A stretch of 24,885 bases of DNA. It comes from Hyphochytrium catenoides (Eukaryota; Sar; Hyphochytriomycetes; Hyphochytriales; Hyphochytriaceae). The notes under the pieces were generated by a model that saw only the letters and a list, made by a program, of their open reading frames with translations, did no database searches and was not told the origin of the DNA. The stretch's first letter is position 1. Each line of letters begins with the position of its first letter. This document shows, in pieces, positions 11,375-20,707 of the stretch. The position numbers were made by a program, and so were the translations under genes. The stretch covers positions 1-24,885 of the forward strand of contig FLMG01000066.1 of assembly GCA_900088475.1 (NCBI GenBank), written 5' to 3'.

Positions 11375-11948
11375 TTAACTGGCTGCATGTGCAGGTGGAA
11401 GAACCTCCTTCGACATGCCCGCTGCCCAATCTGCCTCGTCCTGATTGTACTGCTTTTGTGCAACGTCCTTCAGTCTAAATGAAGAGTGATAAACATTAGT
11501 CAAACTAGATCCGTTGGAAAGTTAGGGTACGGTACGGATGACCTTACCGCCGCTTGTGCACCTTGCCTCGCTTGTGCTCATCCAGCGCAGCTTCGTTTGA
11601 GAAATGCCTCCCACAAGGTGTGCAATAGAACATGCCCAGGCTGATTCAAGATGGAGAAGTGGAAGTTATCAGATGACACCCAGTGCAACAGAGCAACAGA
11701 ATTCTCAGCTAACAGCCAGAAACAGATGCCAAAGCAGACCAAGCGCCTTATGATCGCCTCTTTATCGCATACCCTGGAAGGTCTTCGTCAAGCTCAAAGC
11801 TGGTGGGTTTGCCATCTGCCTCCTCCCGCTTTAGGTCGTCCTGAATTTGATCAATGTCTCTCCTGCGTCGCTTCGTGCTGTGCGCTCGCTTGTAGGATTT
11901 GTTCTTAGCATGCGCCCTCTTCTTGGGCTTCGTCCCTCTGTGGCCCAT
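11375..11948 (-). CDS. ZNF593: ZNF593/Bud20-type C2H2 zinc-finger ribosome-export factor
   Basis: Three exons, 11773-11948, 11548-11640 and 11375-11474, encode 122 residues with phase-2 introns of 132 and 73 bases. The N-terminus is very basic, leading into the family block HSTKRRRRDIDQIQDDL. Then come ELDEDLPG and a single C2H2 finger, Cys65-Cys68-His81-His87, within FYCTPCGRHF and HKRGKVHKRR. The tail AADWAAGM-like segment (ADWAAGMSKEV) corresponds to the EEAERAAGM region of the human protein. Yeast Bud20 joins late pre-60S particles and helps export them from the nucleus, and ZNF593 is its animal counterpart. The length is close to human ZNF593. The downstream tandem gene on the same strand is unrelated. 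Confidence 0.92.
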
Positions 11949-12583
11949 AGCTCTTGCTTAGAACGTGTAAGGAATGCCTCCTTTCTGCTGGCCGCTAGGA
12001 TATCTACAAGAAAGTGGAACACTTTATGATCTGTCTAAAACAGATGCTGCGAAGAGGCTGCAAAGCCAGTGCTTGGTCTCGACGTGCCCACGCTGGCAAT
12101 GCGTAATGTTCCTGGAACAGCCGTTCATCAGAAGAAGCAGCTCTTGAAGACTGCTCGCAGATGTGATGAAGGGCAATGGCGATGTGAACTGGTGAAACTA
12201 ACAGAATGATAGCAAGTTGACTGGTTCTGAACGCAGAAAAACCTCTGGGAAAAATCATCCTGAACAATAACTAGACCTTCTAGCTTCCCTAGGATTGTCG
12301 CACAGTGATCTTCTTACAAAACAGGCATCCTTTACTACTATGGAACAACCAGAAACATGCCACCAATTGTCGCTTTTACCTAACAACTGAACAATGTGAA
12401 CAGACAGCCAAACAACGACGAACAGGGCAATAAAATCCATTATCCAACACGATGTCAGCACTGGGCCAAACTGCACAGCCGGACTCCATTAGTGTCGCCT
12501 CCTTACATACATCAAAGGGTATATTATAACGTATTTTACATAAATCTGTTGGAGCCGCTTTGTTTTCTCTCTAGGAGCTCACC
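11949..12583. other. Spacer between ZNF593-like and dCTPase genes
   Basis: This 635-base stretch carries only one candidate coding unit, the weak two-exon small protein at 12128-12440. Otherwise it should contain the 3' UTR of the dCTPase gene and the 5' region of the ZNF593-like gene, both on the minus strand. A minus-strand frame at 12004-12267 overlaps the same DNA in another frame, and both cannot be assumed real. Confidence 0.5.
12128..12440 (-). CDS. Possible two-exon small membrane protein (weak)
   Basis: Exon 1 (12380-12440) starts with ATG and encodes MDFIALFVVVWLSVHIVQLL, a clean hydrophobic segment that could be a signal anchor. A gtaaaa donor and an aatcctag acceptor remove 91 bases. 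Exon 2 (12128-12288) stays open for 53 codons in the phase required. The total is 73 residues; the second half is Ser/His/Cys-rich (CYHSVSFTSSHRHCPSSH). I recognise no family. It could be a small secreted or membrane protein, or a chance ORF in the dCTPase 3' region. Confidence 0.25.
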
Positions 12584-14490
12584 CTAGCACGATCCCACTC
12601 TCTTTTTCATGATCGTATCAAGATTAAGGCCACATTGATCCGCTAGCCTTGAGAGATAGAGTAGACAGTCACTGAGCTCCTCTCCAAGGTGAACTTTGTC
12701 CTTAATCGTCCAGTCTGGAGGATGACGTGTAAGAATTAGTGGCATTAGTAGGGCAACAACAGGTAGCTGAGTCGGTCAAGAGGGATGGGTGAAGAAGGAT
12801 CAATATGGGGATAGGCACCCCAGCGAGCAGAAAGACAAAACGTGTATGTAGGTATTAAGCAAGAAAGGACAAGGAGAACCGAGCTGGGAGGGAGGAGAAA
12901 TGAGCTCGCACCTCGCAAGCCGACGTCAACCTCGCCTTTCCACTGGAAGCACTCACATAGCTCTCCAAGCTCTCCGGTCTAGGTGAAGATGGTGATAATG
13001 AGGAAACACGAAGGCAGAAAAGACATGCGCTTACTCTTACTTACCAATGCGAGCGCAAGATTTCTGGGAAGATGATACTGCAGGAGAGGTGGAGAGATTG
13101 GTGGAGACGGGAGAACGAGAGAAGAAGATGTTAACAGGCTTGTTTTCCTATAGGAACGAGAGTGAACCTCAAACAGATTAAGAGAGTAGTGGAAGGACTC
13201 AATTTTCCCGTCCCAAACGCTTCGCAGCGTCTTGTCCTTTCGTCGCTCCTGCCTTCCTCACCTGGTTCCAGTCTCTCTCCTCAGCAAACGCTCTCATCGC
13301 TTCTGTAATGCTGCTTAGCTCTACACTCTGCCAGCCCTTCGCATGCCTATAGTAGTCCTCTTCCCTAAAGGGCACATGGAAGGCCTGTGATCTGCCTGAT
13401 GTCGAATATTCCGTGTATTTGGAGGACGAACCCTTCACCTATAGGACCGCCCAATGTCCGGGAGGAGACGGAAATAGTAACAAAGATTGTAACGTCAGCC
13501 TTCTTACATGAGGAGTTTGTGGCAGTACGACACTGACTAAAAACTTAACGAAGCTCTTAAGACGAGACGGCTTAGAGGGTAATGCAAAGACGTTAGAGTT
13601 AATGATGGACGTCAACACCAACTTACCAGCTCTGCTGGATACTTGATTCTATTCTTCTCGATCTTTCTGAGTGCCGCCTGGCCAATATCGATCCCACAAG
13701 AGTCTAGGCCGGAATAAAGTCTCAGCAAGGACATGGACTTAGAATAGACGTTAAGCGAGGAAACAGCTAGTGCGAGAACCTAACGAGCAGCTAGTGCGAG
13801 AACGAAGCGCAACGTGTCATCAAATAGGAAGACAAGCTGATGGCAGATATCGGAGATGCTTATTGAAAGCAGCCGAAAGGGAGCGTTAAGGTAACATAGT
13901 CCCCTGTGATATCAAGCGAGAAGCAACGAAAGTGAACCATAGCCCTAAAGAGTTTACCTGAAATAGCAATAAGTCCTATCAGTACTTCCGCAAGGGCGTC
14001 CTCAGCTCTCAAAAATTCCTCATTTGAGACTCCTGCAAGGTAGAGTGCGCGGCAGTCTGAGTTCCGTTATAATGAGGGGAACGCTTGGCAAAAATCAGCT
14101 GAAGCCGCACAAACCTAAGGTTGGAACTAGAAAAGTTTCAGTTTCCATTGCCTCCGCAACTCCAGCCACTTTAGTGATCTGCACATTGTGAGGTAATGAG
14201 TATGTGACATCAGGGCATCAGGCCAATCTTACCAATGAGAAGAGGAGCGACCTTGGCTACAGATTTGAAAAAGATGCGTTAGTCTCCCGGATTCGTGCTA
14301 AATTGAACCATTGCAGGCGAACCTTCGTGTGGGTGTTTTCCTTTCTTAGTGTTGCAACTTGCCGGCGAAGTGTCTCCATATTTACACTGGATACACTGCT
14401 TGTTCCAGTCTCCGACAGCGTCTGTCCTTCTTGTCTGGCCGCCTGAGGCTGTTGACTGTTGACTCCTTCCACAATTAGTCCGTCCGTCAT
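12584..14490 (-). CDS. DCTPP1: Tandem-domain dCTP pyrophosphatase (MazG-like), first domain degenerate
   Basis: Nine exons: 14323-14490, 14233-14256, 14115-14178, 13958-14032, 13627-13703, 13262-13438, 13045-13077, 12912-12978, 12584-12714. They encode 271 residues. ATG 14490 is the first Met after an in-frame stop. Animal DCTPP1 hydrolyses dCTP and modified dCTP to the monophosphate, using the metal-binding EXXE...EXXD motif of all-alpha NTP pyrophosphatases. Domain 2 (about 178-271) keeps it: ERDWNQ, Glu209 and Glu212 in TGELGELCECFQW, Glu241 and Asp244 in GEELSD. Domain 1 (about 40-150) has PRSLLLSL and the typical end KNRIKYPAEL...SSSKYTEYS, but Lys67, Gly70, Ala98 and Glu101 at the ligand positions. 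Domain 2 in turn stops soon after CGLNLDTIMKKR and lacks a KYP tail. Domain 1 may be structural or regulatory (inference). Confidence 0.9.
13764..13803. repeat. Direct repeat in dCTPase intron 4
   Basis: The 16-base word CAGCTAGTGCGAGAAC occurs exactly twice, at 13764-13779 and 13788-13803, with a 24-base period. Both copies lie inside the 254-base intron between exons 4 and 5 of the dCTPase gene. Confidence 0.9.
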
Positions 14491-15120
14491 TGCTCTTTGC
14501 CAGCAGCCAACGATCTCACAAAGCGCCGGACGAAATCACCCTTTCACTCTCTTAGTCGTAGCGGTGAATGATTTGCACTTGAAGCTACCTCCTATGATCC
14601 TAACTCGGGCATCACACGCCCCTGCCAAGAGCAACGCCGCTATAGTTCTAGTTCTTCCGCGTAGCATTTCTGGCGGCCCATGTCCCGCACCGCTTCATCT
14701 GTCATCTGTGTCGCTCGCTCGCGCTGCTCATGAAAGTTCTTTCATCATCTTTCTCACTACTTCCCAGCAGATCCATTCAAACACTCCCGCCAAAACGGGT
14801 TGATAACTAAGTATAACCCAAAGCCTTGATTATCATATAGAATCAAAGCAGTAACTAAAGAAAAGGAATCAGAAAAGGCTGGGTGATCCAAGCACTGACT
14901 TTTCCTCCCATCCACCTTCTCAACCTATTGGCTGGACCTCTGGTGCAGAACCATTGGTGGCGGGCCGACGCGGGCGGCAGAGATCTGGCCGAAGATGAAG
15001 ACGCAGATCTCTGCTCCAGGATCTGCCATTATTCAACCCGCAGCACCATTTCCGAAAGGTTCCATCCTCTGTAAACACTGTGCCTTCGTAGCCCTGTGAT
15101 TCAAGCCTCTTTCCTGAACC
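14491..15120. other. Divergent intergenic region between dCTPase and RPL12 genes
   Basis: The two genes point away from each other, so these 630 bases should hold both promoters. Open frames at 14459-14803 and 14883-15074 (plus strand) start at non-ATG codons and match nothing. An inverted CCAAT word lies at 14927-14931. The bases just before the RPL12 ATG are pyrimidine-rich (cctctttcctg), as is common at ribosomal-protein gene starts. Confidence 0.55.
14927..14931 (-). promoter_or_regulatory. Inverted CCAAT word upstream of RPL12
   Basis: ATTGG on the plus strand (CCTATTGGCTGG) reads CCAAT on the minus strand, about 190 bases before the RPL12 start codon in a divergent intergenic region. 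CCAAT boxes work in either orientation, but a five-base word occurs often by chance. Confidence 0.2.
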
Positions 15121-15684
15121 ATGGGACCGCCACCACCACCAGGTATAAACTGTAGTCTAAGCAGTATGTGGGTTCTATGTGGTTGACATAAATGTATTCT
15201 TTGTTCAGGAGAAGAGAAGATTGTCATCATGAGGGCCATTGGAGGAGAGGTGGGAGCCGCTGCCACTCTTGCCCCTAAAGTGGGTCCTCTTGGTCTTTCT
15301 CCTAAGAAAGTTGGAGAGGACATCCAGAAGGCCACCATGGACTGGAAGGGTCTTCCTGTCACTGTGAAGCTGACCATTGTCAACCGTCAGGCCACAGTCT
15401 CAGTCATCCCTTCTGCTTCTTCTCTGATCATGAAGGCTCTCAACGAGCCTCCTCGTGACAGAAAGAAGGTCAAGAACATCAAGCACGACGGTAACCTTAC
15501 TTTGGACCAGGTCATCGACGTTGCTCGCGTGATGAGGTCTCGCTCTATGGCCAAGAAGCTTGAGGGCACTGTTAAGGAGATCCTGGGTACCTGCAACTCT
15601 ATCGGATGCACTGTCAATGGATCTGCTCCTACTGAGATCCAGCGCCAAATCGCTGATGGCGAGATTAGTGTCCCTGAAGAGTAA
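15121..15684 (+). CDS. RPL12: 60S ribosomal protein L12 (uL11)
   Basis: Two exons, 15121-15142 and 15209-15684, encode 165 residues, the usual eukaryotic length. They join through a 66-base intron (gtataa...ttgttcag) in a split Gly codon, eight residues after the start. The protein is strongly conserved: [51 protein letters not shown] and [10 protein letters not shown]. uL11 binds 28S rRNA at the GTPase-associated centre and anchors the P stalk. The N-terminus is unusual, [11 protein letters not shown] with five prolines in a row, where most relatives have one or two prolines followed by an acidic stretch. Codon use favours C- and T-ending codons, as expected for a highly expressed gene. Confidence 0.98.
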
Positions 15685-15984
15685 ACAGAGGCTAATATAA
15701 TGTTCTGGGCCAACCAAGGTCCATGGTGGAATGGTTGTGTTTGCCTTTCCCGTGCTGGATGTTAAGTTCTTGCGAATTGTATGCTAGTTCTGGTGCGCCA
15801 TGTCACGCGGCTCCAGTTACCATGTCGCCAGGGGCCCTCTTATGTGATTTTTCTCTTTGTATCGGTTCTTTGTGTCAATAGGACGGTTCACAGGCAGAGA
15901 AACATGTTTAGACCGGGATTTAGCCCTAGCAAGGCCCCTCTATGAGGGTTGACATTCTATTCGCCTTCTTATCTAGAGACCGTG

Positions 15985-16075
15985 GTCTCACTTAGCTAGA
16001 CTGCCAATCGTTCTCACGTTCACAGACATCCTAATCCCCTTATAATCGGCAGATCATCGTCTCACTTATCTAGAC
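15985..16075. repeat. Near-perfect 17-base direct repeat
   Basis: GTCTCACTTAGCTAGAC at 15985-16001 recurs at 16059-16075 with one mismatch (G to T at the eleventh base). The copies are 74 bases apart, in the RPL12 downstream region. Confidence 0.85.
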
Positions 16076-16132
16076 CTGCGCGATGGCTACCATCTTGTCC
16101 GACTGCCGTATTAGCTGTGGAAGGCTCATTGC

Positions 16133-16156
16133 ATCCATATAAAGATCCATATAAAG
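16133..16156. repeat. Perfect 12-base tandem repeat
   Basis: ATCCATATAAAG occurs twice head to tail. The unit contains a TATA-like ATATAAA, but no gene starts in the following bases. Confidence 0.9.
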
Positions 16157-17930
16157 AGAGGGAGCAACGTGGTGCGGAAAGGACATCGATGCCAGGATAG
16201 GGTACACCACGCTGCGTCAGTTGAGTGGGTCACATCAAGGTTTCAGAATTGGTGGCCAATCCTCTCCTTCCGCATAGCGAACAGCAGAATTTCGCTTGGC
16301 GTGCTCTAAAGTTGTAGGCAAGTCTATTATGCAACGACAGTTGGCTCAGGCTCGCCTTATTAGTCTCAGTGAATAAGGGTCACAAGGGTAAGGACACCAG
16401 AATCGAAGTCAGAGCATACAGTAGTGCGTTGAAGCGAGAGGAGCGACAAGACAGACAGATGGGGAATATACGAAAGACGGAGTCGCCTCTCCTCGATAGG
16501 ATTTGTCGGTAAAACAACATGGTGCCATCTTGTGATCTATATGCCAATACTACTAGGAATGGAGATAGTCTGGAGTAAAGTCTACCTTGCAGTCAGTCTG
16601 GGCTACGTATTTTATCTTAGATGAGCCGCAAGCCTATTCTCTTCCGCCAAAGTAAGAAGGCCTTGAAGGCTACGGAGTATATTTATTGGCTGAGCTCTCC
16701 TTAGCTATGGCCATCAATTTACTGCATAGTGCAATTGTTCTCTCCAACGTGGCCTTATTCAGGCCCGGCGGTTAGACCATCATTTGATAGGCTACGCACA
16801 CTGTTCATCTCTCAGTTAAAACCTTCCTTCTCATGCGGCCCTTCATGAGATCATTCATACATCTAACTTAAGTCAAGCCTATGAAGAATAGTCCGGGATG
16901 CCAACAAGTAGGTGCGGGAACACCAGGTTAGTTAGTATCTGCCAATAAAGATGTAGCCTTCCCCCAAGGACCAGCTACGACGACTACCACCTATTACTCC
17001 TGAAGTGACTTGCATGGCGCTCGCGCTAGATATGACACTGCAGGTGAAAATGGGAAATGGGCCGATGGTGGGAGGATGATAATGAACGCGGCGGCAGCGG
17101 AGGATGGCAGGACCGACCACCGATGATGATGGTGTTGTGGCCAAGAATAACCAGCATACAGGATGACCTTTCGCCAGGGGTCCGCGACCATCTGAGGATG
17201 GTGTTATATGTATTCGTACTCGTTTACTACCCATACAGTAGTACCAGGCCTATTTAGGGTTACAGACACAGGGCAGCAGTATACATACATCATCTACAGC
17301 TACAAAGGCGTCTAACTGTGGTCGCTTCACCTATGATCCGTTTCCAGGAAAGGAAGAGTGCTAATTCGAAATACAAGCATATGTGATTTAGCATTATGGA
17401 GAACTCCCCCTGGACTGCAGAGGAAGGGATTTGAACGCTGTGGCGTTTCACTTTTTTTGGCGGCAGTGCACGGACAGGCGAGGCGAGCGAGAGAAGCAGC
17501 AGCACCGAAGCCGCTGCTGGCGTACAGTTCCACTGATGGAGAGCCAAGGGTTGAAGACTCGGATCAAGAAAGGAAGAAAGAGGAGAGGCAGTGTACGGAG
17601 AACCAGCATAAGAGGAAATTGTCTTCTTTGATCCTCTGGTCACCGACCTCTGAACTTCTCCTCCTTGCCGTGTGCCAATCAACCGCAAGAAGGGGTGGCG
17701 CTGTCGGCGAATGATAGTGAGATTTACCTGAAAATTTTCGTGCGCGCGGCTTAAGATTGAAGTGTTGACTTACATCTCACCCTGCGAGAGGTACAGACAA
17801 GGGAAGAAAAGGAAAGAGAAGGGAGACAGGCAGCTGCTGGTATTTCGTTTTAATCAGCTGAAAGCAAGGCCGGACCAGCTCCCATTTGTCTAAAAGTTCC
17901 TCCTGTCAGGGGTCGCATCTATTTAGAGAG

Positions 17931-20707
17931 ATGCCTGTCAACAACTATAGAGTGACGTCTCAGACCTATGAGAAAAGTCTCTCTATACGTCGGGCTCAGG
18001 AACAAAACAATGCTGAGCTCGTGAACTACGCTAAGCAGAGTACAGTTCAGTCCGAATATAATCGTGAGGAGACGCGAGTGGTACAAAGGCGAAGGAGCAA
18101 TGAGAAGGCACAGATCGCCGCAGAGCAGCTCTTTGAAAATAACCTCAAGACCACAGAGCGCAATCGAGTCAGGCTCCAGAGAGAAACGGAGCAAAACAAT
18201 GCGATCGCTAACGAGCTTGAGAGGCAGAAGTTAGAGAGGGTGAGTGGCCTTACAGCTGTGCTTAGTCAAGAACAATCGTGGCAAGAATCACCACTTGCAA
18301 AGCCCATATAATCTGGACAATGAGAGAAGAGTCTAAGGGCAAACAGTATGGCGGAAGCGTTTAGAACGTGAGGGCAAGAAGTGGGAGAATGGATTATCAT
18401 GGAGAACTGCTATGAGACGCCATTGGCAGGCTCAAGACAGATAAGGCAGCGGGAGAGCAGCTGGCAGAAGAGACATGTTGAATACGATAGGAAGGGTCTA
18501 GATCTGTTGGTTCATGAGTGCTTACGTCCGCTCGTCTATCCTAGGAGCGGCAAGAAAGAGAGTTGCAGAGAGTAATTGAAGAAAGCCCTGAGTTGCGGGA
18601 ACTGGAGTCCATGCTTCGGGTTGCTTACATGAACAAGGAGAGAAGTGTGCAGCAAGAGGAGAAAGCGAAGATCTCTGTCACTGAGAAGTATGCGGACTGC
18701 GATCATCCTCTGTCTTCTGTCCCTAGCTTCTGCCCAATCGCTCGGGATGGTGGTCTTCTGTTCATCAGCCTTCCTGCTTACCCGCAGTATTGATCTCCTT
18801 ATTCTCTTTATCATTCTCTTTCTTTTTAGTTACAACCGCCTTCGCCCGGTTAAAGTGTTACTGCTCTTTCTTTCCTCCGCGCGTCTACTCCTGTCCTTGC
18901 TCGCATTCTCCACGTTGCCCTCTGTCATATCGTCGTCTGGACTTCAAGAAGTTCACCATTATACTGCCCCTTTAGGCTTCGTGAGAAGGCGATGGAGGAC
19001 CAAATGGAATATGATCGGCAACTAGCCCTTTACCAGATGGCTCAGCAAGAGCAGCTTCGCAGAGTCCAGCAGGTAGAAGGAAAGGTTCAGCTTCAACAGC
19101 AGATCCTAGATAGAAAGAAGGAAGAAGAGGAGGCGAGAAAGGCAGCGGAGAAGGACAAGAAGCAGATCGAAGACATTTTAAAGAAGATTCAGGAGGAAGA
19201 CTTGAGAGAGATGGAAATGAAGCAGCACAAAGCACAGGAAACAAGACAGATCATCAGAGGCTACCAGGTGCAAAGAGAACAGGAGCTGGAAGAAAGAAAG
19301 CGGAGGGAGAAGGAGGTAAGGCTATATATCATCCTTCATTTTCCCTACCTTACAGAAGCGAGCGTTTGAGTGGCTCTGACAACCCTCTTACTTGTCTTTG
19401 AGGTTTCCTGAACGTGGCGTCGGGGCTGTGGGACTCTCGTCTGAACTCTTTCCGTCGCCTCTCCTAGCAAACCTCGACGCTTATGCACTATGCACCTGTA
19501 TCTACTTTGAACTATTCTCACCACCCACGATACTGCCTTTACAGGAGGAGGACAGGATTCTTGAGTATGCCCGTCAAAAGGCTGCGAGAGAAGCGGCCGC
19601 TGCACAACAGAAGGCAGAGAAGAAGGCTGCGGACGATGAACGGTACAGGCAGGTGGAGGAGGAGATCAAGAAGAAGATGAACGAGGATGAAGAGTTCAAC
19701 AGGCTACGGGATCTGCTTTGGGAGGAGGAACAGGTAAGACATAGCGATGGAGAATAGACCTCGTTATTCTCACACAGAACTCCAGTTGCGAAGCTGAGCC
19801 ATTTCTGCCACTGTGATCACTCTCCTTCCTCCCTTCCTCTCCAGGAGCACCGCTTACGCCTACAAGAGAAGGAGAAGTCTGTCAAACGGGCCCAGATGAA
19901 GGAGGAGATGAAGGAGGCAAATGAGTACCAAAAGATGCTTAAGGCACAATTTATGGAGAGACAGAAAGAGGAGGAGAGGAAGTACAGAGAGCAGCTCTAT
20001 AAGAAGTACGCTGAGGACGAGAGGCTTGAACTGGAGAAGGAAAGAGAGCGACAGCAACAGCTCGAGGGCTACAAGATTGGCATCAAGCAGCAGCAGGTCC
20101 GTGAAATTTCTGAGCTTTGGGCTGCCACCATGTCGTTTATTTGAACATGTTTCTTGCTGGAAGTCCTCCTCGTTTGAAACTGTACGGCTGCTCCCGTACC
20201 TCTCAATAGTGTCTCCGCATGCAGCTCTATAAGTTCTCATATGCTAGGCGTTTTCAAAAGTTCATCATTCTTTTAGCTCAACACTCTCTTCTCTTTCAGG
20301 ACGAGAAGGCACGCTTATATCAGGATGCTGTGGAGGCCGAGATGGAAGCTCGTCGAATGCAGCAGAGAGACGAGGAGCTGAAGAGAAGAATTATAGAAGA
20401 AGCCAAGCAAAGACTTATTGCGCAGCACGCGGAAGCGCTCAGAGGTCTCTCTCTCTCTCTCTCTCTCTTGATTTGTCCTACTCCTTCTATTCGTACTCGC
20501 TTTCCGCTTATCCTTATATAGGTTGGCGTTATACTCCTCATATTTCCCAGATGGCCTCATGTCACTCTGTACCCTTGAAAATTCTGACTCCTCTCTTTTG
20601 CTATTCTTGAAGGTTACTTTCCTCGAGGCATCACTGGGCTTACAGATGCACCAGTTGTCAATCCAAGAGGAAGCAGCAGGCAAGGCAGACGACCACCTCC
20701 CTTCTAA
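17931..20707 (+). CDS. MNS1: MNS1, axonemal coiled-coil protein
   Basis: Seven exons, 17931-18239, 18545-18687, 18976-19315, 19545-19733, 19845-20096, 20300-20444 and 20613-20707, encode 490 residues. The human protein is about 495, and the two align end to end. Nearly the whole chain is charged coiled coil, rich in Glu, Lys, Gln and Arg. Diagnostic blocks are SPELRELESMLRVAYMNKER (117-136), IQEEDLREME, KYAEDERLELEKERERQQQL and the C-terminal GYFPRGITG, which matches GYLPKG in human. MNS1 is a filamentous protein of motile cilia and flagella, a microtubule inner protein of the doublets, where it helps dock outer dynein arms. Its presence implies a flagellated stage. ATG 17931 fits the conserved start of the first coiled coil. 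The final intron begins with a CT microsatellite directly after the donor GT. Confidence 0.95.
20447..20468 (+). repeat. (CT)n microsatellite touching a splice donor
   Basis: The donor of MNS1 intron 6 reads AGAG|GT and is followed immediately by about eleven CT units. The donor therefore deviates from GTAAGT or GTGAGT at positions 3-5. The exon joins correctly to the conserved last exon at 20613. Confidence 0.9.

Larger units (their letters stand above)
15685..17930. other. 2.2-kb region without a recognised gene
   Basis: The first part should be the RPL12 3' UTR and the last part the MNS1 promoter. No conserved protein, tRNA or snRNA was recognised on either strand. A 66-residue ATG frame at 17057-17254 (Trp/Gly/Asp-rich start, then Met-rich) has no known relative. 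ATG 16621 opens a 27-codon frame that could instead splice at gtaaga (16652) to a cttag acceptor near 16704, giving a 33-residue product. Frames at 17290-17714 start at non-ATG codons on both strands. Confidence 0.5.

Noticed and set aside
13439-13621. 60-residue minus-strand frame
   Set aside because: It lies entirely inside intron 5 of the dCTPase gene, between the KYPAEL and KGSSSKYTE exons.
15033-15717. Minus-strand open frames of 105-116 residues opposite RPL12
   Set aside because: They mirror the codon bias of RPL12, whose plus-strand product is unmistakable.
17425-17450. GTTCAAATCC on the minus strand, resembling a tRNA T-loop
   Set aside because: The flanking bases do not form a T-stem and no acceptor stem or anticodon arm can be drawn.
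17290-17714. Open frames of 118-132 residues on both strands
   Set aside because: Both begin at non-ATG codons, show no conserved block, and overlap each other.
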